Positions 55,373-64,000 of a DNA stretch of 64,000 nt are shown piece after piece. A program made the position numbers and the translations under genes. How positions within the stretch are numbered: position 1 is the first letter of the stretch; each line of letters starts with the position of its first letter. This DNA comes from Meconema thalassinum. Lineage: Eukaryota > Arthropoda > Insecta > Orthoptera > Tettigoniidae. The stretch covers positions 790,872,979-790,936,978 of the forward strand of contig OX336389.2 of assembly GCA_946902985.2 (NCBI GenBank), in the 5' to 3' direction. The notes beneath the pieces were generated by a model, which was not told the origin of the DNA, made no database searches, and saw only the letters and a program-made list of their open reading frames with translations.

Positions 55373-58300
55373 CAAATCCCCTTACGTAATTGCAAAATAC
55401 AAATGAGCCAACAGGCTAAAACACTGGCTCACAAAATAGGCCGACAAAACACACATACAGTAAACGCAATTACATGCAGTCAACTGCTCAGAATCAAATC
55501 AAACTTGACAAAATGTCCAACTTCAAAATTGGCATTAAATAATGTCCAAACTATTTAAATTGTAAGCGAACTCTCATTCTGTTATGCATATTCAGGTGGT
55601 TTGGATAAGTTACCGATATTCAATCATTTCATTTCGCTCATGTGGCCGGTCATGATTGTCGCCGGGTATAACTCGACTACAGGCAGAATGTGCGTAAAAA
55701 TGCAAGACAAATTAAGTAACTCTGATTTGGGTCCGAACCCTTCTACTCATATGTGACAAATCACATGGAAAATACAAACAGATAACTTGGGTCATCAATC
55801 CTAATTCAACACGGCGACCTCTGCCCCGTAATGACACTGATCTCAAGATACACTTATTTACATGAGTGCACAAAAAATCAAGATTACTTCGCTTCCTGAA
55901 GCGAATAAAACTCCCAAACGCAAGTCGAGAAAGTCCCGACACAACAATTGAAACAACGCCAAGAAAATATGGCTTAAGAACTGTGATATAACCAACCATT
56001 CCGTCTTACCAACAGACTCTCATATTATTCAAAGGTGGTCAGCGACCTTGCCAGCACTAGCTGCCAGACGTCAACTCTAAGTATTAGAACCATTGCGAAC
56101 CGCACTGTGAAGGACGAGACTACCTGGTGTCTCACTTCCTGGAAAACATCTGGGAGCCGAGCCGAGTGTATCCCTTTCACTGTCTTGCTAGAAAGTCATT
56201 CACGGAGACTTCTTTCAAGAACCACAACATGCAACGTATCTTACCATATTTTGTCGTAGAATCTGGCGGGAATCAAATACCTACACTTACCATATTTCGT
56301 CGTAGAACCTCGCGGGAATTAACTGCCTCCGCTTACCATATAACTTACCATATATCATCGAAGAACTCTGCGGGAAATATCACCTCCGCTAATATACACA
56401 TAATACACTCCCGACTCGGTCCATCTACACCTCTAATTATCATACCTGATTCATATTTATACGGTTGCTGTCCTTTACCAAAACGTCATCATTACTCTTA
56501 CCTAGTAATGGACATTACCCTGTTCACAGTTAGCTCTGCTTCAGAATAGCGTAAATGGTACTGGTCTGTTATATCCTCAGAATGCGGTTTTCCCACCAAT
56601 CTCATGCATGATCGTGCCAACGCACGTAAAAAATCCCTTGAACCCCCATTACTGTGCACTCCCAAAGAAATGAATTAATCCACACACAATATAAAACACA
56701 TGATGACCACGCCAAACCCTACATGATAAACACAAACCTAAATACAAAGAAATTAAACAAATACATTATGCACATCTATCATGGCCTGTTATTCCGTGCA
56801 ATCTCGACTAATTATAATAAATTATAATTTTGGGATAACTTATTCGACACCTGTTGTAGGGATCATGATGAAATGCATGCCCTCTCATGGGTACTTATCT
56901 CATCATGGCTCTTCGGTTAATCCAAGACTGCGGCAAATTCATACCGTTGTCTTCTGGATTCCAGTGTTCTTGAAGTGAGGATGGGTTTCTGTAGCGCTGT
57001 TCAAATTTCATGAGAACACAGGGCCACCATGAATATTTTATAATTACGATGCACTGTACCTGACGATACACCTCTTAAATTATCTACAGCTATGACTCGA
57101 ACTACTTGATTCATCCGCCACTGTTATAGACTCTATAGCACGTGTGGCTATTCCTGAACTAATAACTTAGGCATCACACTGGTTCAGTCCCGTGAACATT
57201 ATCTGCGACTGCACGCGCACCTTCGGTCAATGTATCTGACGTGGTGAATACCCGCACGTATTATTGTTCTCATATGAATACTGTCTTCGACATTCGCGGG
57301 CTATCGCAACACTGGCGATATAATGCTAATTTTTAATAATTCGCACTCGCGAATGTTTAGCTGATGCTGCGATACAGAACTATTGTTGGAATACTGTTCG
57401 AATACTTATAAAACTTGGCGCTATCCGGGCCGCAGACCGGCGCGAGCTCTCGCCTCTTTGGGGCTGAGAATATAAATTAATTTCACATTTATCGGACCGC
57501 AGACCGGCGCAAGCTATCGCCTCTACGGCGATGGGAAATCGACTGTTTGCTCTGACAATCATCGAGCTATTTAAGGGCTGGCGAGAAAATTCCCAAGGGG
57601 TTCGAATTTTTCGAAATTAAAATCCAGACTAATACTCGTAGGACAATTGAATATGGTTCATTTGACTCCTCATGTTCTCAATGTCTCAAAACTCTGCTTA
57701 ATTCCAAAATTCGATCGTAGGAACTGATAATAATTGGCTCTGTAATAATTTTCATTGCCTTGAGAATTCGCGCTCTTTCGTGGCGTCAGTACGCCCCCAA
57801 TTTCTGGTTGGTTCATTCGAACGATTGCCCCCTCCAGTCTCCAGGATAAATTAATTCGAATTTTGACATTTCTTTAATTTGAAGCGACTTTTGTGAGGCT
57901 AAAATTCTCCTCTTTCCAACGGTGTGACTCATAATTTCGTGCGATAATTATTTATCATAATGTGTGTAAGTGGGCGGTCCTTAATCTGCAATTTGTCGTT
58001 AACTTTGCGTTCTTCCCTCTCAGTCGCACACTGGTGTGAACGTCCCGTGTCCTTGCCTCAGCACATCTGGTGATCGGCAGTTCCTCTCTCAGGGTGCAGC
58101 TTTATTGTCTTCGTCCAGAGAAAGTTGCTTAAATTCACATACTGTTTGTTCCTTCGTGAACAGGAGTTTGCTGAAATACTGTGTCTTCTTTCTTGACAGT
58201 AATATGAACATTTGATGAGAATTATTTGGAAACTTATGCTAAATCAGACGCATAAAGGTTACAATAACTACCAAGCGTTCGAAGACAATTTGTGACTTAT

Positions 58301-58379
58301 TTATTATTTCATTATGAGGTGCGAAATAATTTTGTCTTTAACTTGATCTCACCTGAACCAATACATCACTTTGGAGTGA
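55373..58379. other. Spacer with two small tandem repeats
   Basis: No gene recognised. 56240-56400 has three diverged copies of CTTACCATAT..TCGTAGAA..CGCGGGAA spaced about 50-60 bp. 57426-57540 has two ~66-bp units with CGCAGACCGGCGC(G/A)AGCT and TCGCCTCT, GC-rich in AT-rich surroundings and preceded by TATAAAAC at 57408. Confidence 0.4.
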
Positions 58380-58389
58380 TAAATGTGTT

Positions 58390-58620
58390 ACTGATGAACA
58401 AAACAGCTCAACGCTCTCGATTATCTCTCTTGTCTGCTGCTCCCTAGGTTGCAGGATCGAATCCCGGTGCTGTCTGTTGGCATTTGAGGGGGCGCAAATA
58501 CAAGAGAGCCGTGCCAGTAGATTTACAGACGCGTTAAGGATTTCCTTCGGGTCAAAATTCCGGCACCCCGGTGTCTTTAAAAGCCCCAGTAGATAAAGGG
58601 GTTGTAAAAAAAATATTATA
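58390..58620 (+). mobile_element. SINE of a second family, copy 1
   Basis: Head-like GTTGCAGGATCGAATCCCGG (B box), then GGCATTTGAGGGGGCGCAAA, CCAGTAGATTTACAGACGCG and CACCCCGGTGTCTTTAAAAG. It matches 59640-59845 well over the last 150 bases. Confidence 0.65.
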
Positions 58621-58632
58621 TTGTTCTCTCTC

Positions 58633-59009
58633 ACCAGGTGTAATACCGGGTGAGTTAGCCGTGGTCGTTACTGCATGACTGCTGGCAGTCGCTCACATCC
58701 GGGAGGCGCGGAGGTTCGAACACCCCCGCCGGCAATCTTGAAGATGGTCTTCTGTGGTTTCCCATTTTCTTTCCAGGCAAATGCCGGGGTTGGTCTCTAA
58801 CTATAGGCCACAGCCGCTACGTTCCAACTCCTCGTCCTTACATTCAAACTATCCTCCCCACACAACACTCCACACGCGACGGTACGTGTAGCTCACCCAT
58901 TGGGTGTCCGCCTCGAAGCAGCTACAAAACTGGCGAGCCGAACATGTCCTCGGACACTCCCGGCACTAAAAGCCATACGTTAAAATGAAAAAAACAACAA
59001 CCAGGTGTC
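58633..59009 (+). mobile_element. tRNA-derived SINE with 9-bp target duplication
   Basis: ACCAGGTGT at 58633-58641 and 59001-59009. The insert starts with head GGGTGAGTTAGCCGTGGTCG (A box) and B box GGTTCGAACAC, then GTGGTTTCCCATTTTC and CCAGGCAAATGCCGGGG, and ends in an A-rich tail (AAAATGAAAAAAACAACA). Confidence 0.82.
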
Positions 59010-59609
59010 ATGGTGACGCTCATCTCACAGTCTCGATGAAAGCGAGTCTCGCTCTCAGCACTAAGGAAAGTGCCTGAGGTCAAGCAATTCTCAGCTAACT
59101 TATCCTCAGTGCGAGTGCTATGAAGTGCATACACGTATTTCAAAGTTACCAAAATGAGAAGCAGTGGACGAAGGAATAAATGTGGTGCTCTGTTTTACAA
59201 ATAATGAAGGCTAGTTTTTCTTTCACTATTATGAATGTTTATCCCCCTTATTAACAGTTAATCTGAAGGAACAAAAAAAAAAAAAAAAACAAGGAACCTT
59301 TCGAGCTCAATTTAAATATGCTGTTCATTTAAATAAGCATGTATTGATCTGTCCAATCTAATTCAGTGCACACTTCAGGAGCTCACAACTAGTGGGACGT
59401 GGCTTGGTGACCACGGGATCCCAGCTAAATCCGCTATTGATTCCACTTACTTGTGCTTGGCTCCTCTCCTTCATCTATCCCCTTTACACATCCCTTGGTG
59501 AACTCTTTATCTTCCGACACCGAGTAAATTAGGTTATTCAAGGCCTAGGGCGTCTTTTATTTTCGTGCCTTAACTGGCCCCTGTATTTTTTCCTTCCTGC
59601 TGCCCTCAT
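59010..59609. other. Spacer with a poly-A run
   Basis: No gene seen. An A run of about 17 lies near 59272-59289. Confidence 0.4.
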
Positions 59610-59850
59610 TCTTCGAGAGGACAGACCTCTCTTTATTTTCTGTTTGATGGCTGCGTGGTGCACGAAATTGTTCTGGCATGCAGTACCCAAGGTAGCGGAG
59701 TCCAATTTTGGTGCAGCCAATTGACATTTGAGGATGCCTAAATACGAGGGAGCCATGTTAACAGATTTACTAGCAAAGTTAAAGACCTCCTTCAGGGCAA
59801 CATTTTGGTAACCCGGTGTCTCTAAAGCCACTGTATTTAATAGGAACGTA
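59610..59850 (+). mobile_element. SINE of a second family, copy 2
   Basis: GACATTTGAGGATGCCTAAA, AACAGATTTACTAGCAAAG and GTAACCCGGTGTCTCTAAAG align with the copy at 58390. The tRNA-like head is not clear. An ATT-rich tail follows at 59860-59900. Confidence 0.6.
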
Positions 59851-60199
59851 AAATCCTCACTTTATTATTATTATTTAATGTTATTATTATTATTAGACTA
59901 TTATTATTGTTTATTCATGTCATATCCTGCCTTCTGTTCGACGTCGGGAAGGAGGCCGAATGTGTGTAGCCCCACCACGGATTGTGCACCCTGGTTGGTG
60001 TTACTCCTTCAAGGGCTCCCGGCTGGTGAGCTCGGGAGTTGGCGATCCCGAGAGATTTATGAACTGGGTTCATGTTTCCTCTTTTCCCAGTGATTTTAGG
60101 CTAGACCCTCCCTTCTTTCCTTTCCTGTCGGCGTTCCATGGCTCTACTTTATTCGAAGTCCCTCAACACTTCATTATTCTAGGTTTAAAGACAACCATT

Positions 60200-62050
60200 T
60201 CCCCTGTTTTTTATATCTCATTTCTTCTTAAGCGGAAAATTAGGAAATTAAACAATAAAAGACATGATAGTGACAAGTATATGTTGAAATTTAAGTCCTG
60301 ATCAAGAGAGCTCGTCTTAAAAAAGAGGGCTGCTCATGACAATTATATGCAAGGTTTACTTGGTTCGGGAGGCGATGGGTGGAAAAAAATTGACAGTTAT
60401 GTTAGGAGAAGAAAGGGAAATTCAAATAATTTTTCGATGATAATGTCCGGTGACGGTAAATTAATTACTGAGAAGCAGGCCATTGCTAATGAATTAAATG
60501 TATTTTATGGTAGTGTGTTCAATAAATCCAATAGCTGTGTTTTGGACCTTAACGGGGAATCAGGAGCTCCACTTCTCCAAATAAACCAGTCAGCAATTGT
60601 AAAGCTAATACAAAAATCACGTTACAATATATCGTAGGGTCCTGATAATATTGTTAGTGAAGTACTTAAACTAGGAGGTAGGGCCGTGGCGCGATACTTA
60701 GAGGTGATGTTTAATGTGTCCATAGGCAATGCGCAAATCGCGGATGACTGGAAAAGAGCTACGGTAGTTCCAATATTTAAGGGAGGGAGCAGACTTGAAT
60801 TGGGCAACTACAGGCCGGTTAGTCTTACGTCCATCGTTTGTAAACAGATGGAGCATCTCATTTGCGACTACTTGAGGGAACAGTGGGAAACATTATCATG
60901 GTTTAATGATAGGCAACATGGATTTCGGAAAGGTTACTCATGCGAGAGTCAGATGCTATCATTTTTTCAAGATATTAGCGAATCGCTAGACGATGGAGTT
61001 TCAGTCGATGCCGTGGTTATAGATTTTGCGAAGGCATTTGATGTCGTGCTGCATGACATGCTACTCCATAAATTAGCTTCGACGAAGATTGATAGAAGAG
61101 TAATTTTATGGATCCAAGAATTTTTGACGGGTCGTTCCCAGAAAGTGAAAGTTGAAGGCCGATTCTCGGATGAAATTACCGTAACGTCGGGTATCCCTCA
61201 GGGCAGCGTAATCGGAACTTTGTTATTTTTGGCGTTTATAAATTACTTACCAAATGGGATTCGTAGTGACTGTCGATTGTTTGCGGATGATTGTGTAATA
61301 TATCGAAAGATACATGACTCACAAAACAATGCAGTAATTCAAGATGACCTGAACCTGGTCTATAAGTGGGCGATTGAAAATAAAATGAAAATAAACACAA
61401 GAAAATGTAGTCTAATAAAAATAGGGAAAGTGCGAAGGCAAGATTTTCAATATAACATTGGCTCGGAAATACTTGTAGAAGAAGATTCTTGCAAATATTT
61501 GGGCATTCGCGTAAGAAATGATATGAAATGGAGTAGTCATGTAGGATGTGTAGTTTCTAAAGCTTACAAATCCCTGCACTTTGTAATGAGTGTATTAAAA
61601 GGAAGTAGTACCTCTGCTAAAGAATTAGGCTATTTGTCACTTGTAAGACCTATTCCGGAATACGCCTCGGCGGTTTGGGATCCATATCAAGTAGGGCTCA
61701 TAAGTGAGTTGGAAATGGAACAAAGAAAGGCCTCTAGATTTTTGCTCAGTGACTTTAATCCCAGGAGCAGTGTGAGCCGTATATTAAAGAAACATGAGTG
61801 GGAATCACTTGAGGCTAGACGGATGAAATCTAGACTCTGCGCTATGTACAACACGTATACAAATCAACCAGCATGGGGTGAGCTCAGCAAACGTATGGAA
61901 AAGCCTATTTACATGGGTAGGAGCGATCATCCTTTCAAAGTTAAGGGCCGACCACAGCGAAGAAATTATGGTAAATATTCTTTCGTAAACCGTGCCATTG
62001 ATAATTGGAACTCTCTTAGAGCCTTTTCCCAAACATATAGGTGTGTTTAA
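60200..62050 (+). pseudogene. L2/CR1-like LINE reverse transcriptase with two stops
   Basis: One frame runs from about 60200 to the TAA at 62048-62050 with only two in-frame stops, TGA at 60299 and TAG at 60635. The front part is the linker before RT (SRELVLKKRAAHDNYMQGLL, GWKKIDSYVRRRKGN). RT motifs: GPDNIVSEVLKLGGRAVARY, WKRATVVPIFKGGSRLELG, NYRPVSLTSIVCKQMEHLI, QHGFRKGYSCESQML, AVVIDFAKAFDVV, SGIPQGSVIGTLLFLAFI, CRLFADDCVIYRKI (catalytic FADD), SCKYLGIRVRNDMKWSSHV. The C-terminus ends with a conserved RAIDNWNSLRAF. The endonuclease is missing, so this copy is 5'-truncated. Clade is inferred from the tail and motifs. Confidence 0.85.
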
Positions 62051-62210
62051 GAAAAGACTGACTATTTGTGTAAACACTACAGTTTAATTGTTAGTGAATT
62101 GTTATGTACAGTTGTCTATTTGTTGTGTATATCTAATTTGCCACCGGGGGACGCACCCCCAATTGCAGATGGAAGAATGAATGAATGAATGAATTAATGA
62201 ATTAATGATC
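62051..62210 (+). other. LINE 3' UTR and GAAT-repeat tail
   Basis: About 120 bases of UTR with CCACCGGGGGACGCACCCCC, then GAATGAATGAATGAATTAATG at 62175-62207. A simple-repeat tail rather than poly-A is typical of L2/CR1-type LINEs. Confidence 0.75.
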
Positions 62211-63774
62211 ATGAGGCTTTCACCCAGCATTTTTCAGCATTTGTAGCATTTTAAAATGATACATTTCCACTTCTAGTATGTGTTTGATATGCCACTCGTT
62301 GTATCAGTGTTTATTCATGTTCATTTTCGCTATCACCTATATCTGCAGGGCAGGTGACCCAGATGTTTTTCCCCTTAAAGCAATAATCACCACCACCACA
62401 AAAATTATGTTCAGCATGTTAATATCATGATTAGTATTTTGTTTTTTCAGCAAGTACAGTGTTATTGAAAATGGCTGAGAAGGACCCTTACTTCGACTAT
62501 GGCCAACGACATGGCATACAGTGTAACAACTTACAACATTATCTCGAAATAGTAAATCCTGGAAATGTTTTCATTTTGGAGTGTCATATTGTAAAACAAT
62601 AAACTGAATGTTGTAAGCAATTTCAAGGATGTAAACACAATTAGCAGAATAGCTAAATATAGACAGTTGCACATTTTAGATGCCTAAAAAATATTCCCCT
62701 TGACCATAAATCCCCTTTCAGTGTAAATATTTTTACGTAGATGATTTCAGTGGCATAAGTGACCTGTTTACTTGTATCTACGGCTAATATCACCTGCGAA
62801 CGATTTAATTCATTATTTCTTATAAGTAATTCAAAGTTTCAGCTATTTTCAATCCTGCTGCTAACCAAAAGTTAGCTACCTACAAAACCATATTCAACAA
62901 CTATTTGGGAACTCAATGTATTGTATTGTCTGTACCCATGGTTCATTTCATTAGCAAACGAACGGATGTTCTTAGGGAATACTCGCAATAACTCTCAGAA
63001 AGGTATGTGGTAATGTGAGTGAAAATATCAGCCTGAAGCGATGGTTGTGAAAATCCTATTTGATTTGAAGACATTTACTAAAGCATTCTGCATAAAGTTT
63101 CTCCTTAGAATTGATAAGGGCATCTTGACACACAGAATAATTTACAACCATATGATTCTTCAGAAAATTCTGTGTTAACAAATGTGTACTTGTCATTTAG
63201 ATGTCTTCAGTTGTGTACGGATATACTCGTATTTAAATCAACTGTGATATATAACAAACTCGTGAGTTTAACAGTTTATAGTACGTTTCAGTGAGCACTG
63301 CAATTTAGGTCTCTCTACAATATGATAGGTTATAAGCTACCTATAATGAGCCATTCCGTCTAACGTTCCTGCAAGCTAGAAACAAAATGAATGTGTCCAG
63401 CCCAATTCAATACCACGGAAAAGGAAGAATTGGTGTGATCTTAGTGTATTAGCCTCTGTGCATTATCGAGTGTCTCCGGAATAGCAAGTTACATTACGTA
63501 TTCCACTGAAAGTTAATTCTGCATTGGTGAGTGCAATTGTGGATGGGACATAGGCCTAATAGGAAGAAATCAGATCAATAGCCAGCAAGTTTCGTACTTT
63601 TGAAGTACTTGCAGTCCTTTGTTTATTGTATTAGTCATGATTTCCTTACAGTTTACATTTCATAGATTTCATTCCTATACTCCTTATTACGTTAATTGAA
63701 AGATATTACTTCCAGGATTGTTCATGTTTAGCCTACTTTCATCTATGATATTTTCATAGGAGATTACCTATTGT
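62211..63774. other. AT-rich spacer, no gene seen
   Basis: No ORF, repeat or RNA gene could be supported. Confidence 0.4.
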
Positions 63775-64000
63775 CGGTGTGTGTGTTCTTTCCTAATTAA
63801 ATGTATCAAGCTGGGTCGATTTTAATGAAACTTGGTAATGACTTACTACTACCTCGTCCAACCATTTCCGTGCCATTCGCATTTTATTAAGTGCCACCAA
63901 TTTCAACATGGTGGCCACGTGAAATGAATCACTGGCAATATATATCTGCGAATCTATAAACACTATACACCTGAAAGTTTGTGGGTTGATGGAGGACTAT
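63775..64000 (+). repeat. Fragment of the ATGAAACTTGG repeat superfamily, runs off window
   Basis: GGTGTGTGTGTTCTTTCC, then GGGTCGATTTTAATGAAACTTGG, CGTCCAACCATTTCCG and CAACATGGTGGCCACGTG. The layout parallels the block at 39000-39180. The 3' end lies outside the window. Confidence 0.45.

Overview
This is eukaryotic, almost certainly insect, repeat-rich intergenic DNA. The evidence is the tRNA-derived SINEs with internal A and B boxes, animal-type Ty3/gypsy, LINE, Tc1 and Helitron elements, AT-rich spacers and no bacterial gene organisation. The SINE types and the density of nested elements fit a large-genome orthopteroid-like insect, but that is only an impression. There is no convincing complete host gene. 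Two weak host-exon candidates are flagged: 5188-5263, and 25126-25302 with 26529-26680.

Layout, left to right. 1-3403: Ty3/gypsy element A on +, with gag running off the left edge, a gag-pol overlap carrying a TTTAAAC slippery site, and a deleted integrase. 3404-5670: its 3' region, with a promoter-like CpG-rich block. 5670-12592: AT-rich, nothing identified except an unassigned minus-strand ORF at 10755-11118. 12593-16919: decayed gypsy element B on -, split by a 5'-truncated LINE at 14301-15834. 17.3-22.6 kb: SINEs, a dead Tc1-like transposase, a 0.6-kb tandem duplication and a decayed OTU-containing Helitron whose 3' hairpin and CTAG end at 22593 survive. 22693-24153: a Tc1-like DD34E transposon with perfect 34-bp inverted repeats and one stop codon in its transposase.

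25.1-26.9 kb: the candidate exon pair and a 78-bp direct repeat. 27663-28608: a palindromic-ended MITE-like element. 33029-33341: a SINE with perfect 15-bp target duplications. 34.0-38.26 kb: two head-to-tail elements sharing both ends and filled with a 164-bp minisatellite, the first with a six-unit higher-order repeat. 39.3-42.7 kb: a 426-bp tandem repeat interrupted by two tandem copies of another hairpin-ended element. 42704-43016: a SINE with 12-bp target duplications.

46591-55317: an RTE-like LINE on + split by a complete, very young gypsy element C on - (47965-54806). Element C has two 762-bp LTRs with three differences, an ATAT target duplication, a primer-binding site, a polypurine tract and full gag, protease, RT, RNase H and integrase coding, with a single frame break in RNase H. 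58.4-59.85 kb: three SINEs. 60.2-62.2 kb: an L2/CR1-like LINE with a GAAT-repeat tail. The right end carries another fragment of the repeat superfamily seen at 34-42 kb.

Functionally this is a layered record of transposition. Element C (retrovirus-like), the 22.7-kb Tc1 element and several SINEs are young. Element B, the first Tc1 relic and the Helitron are old.
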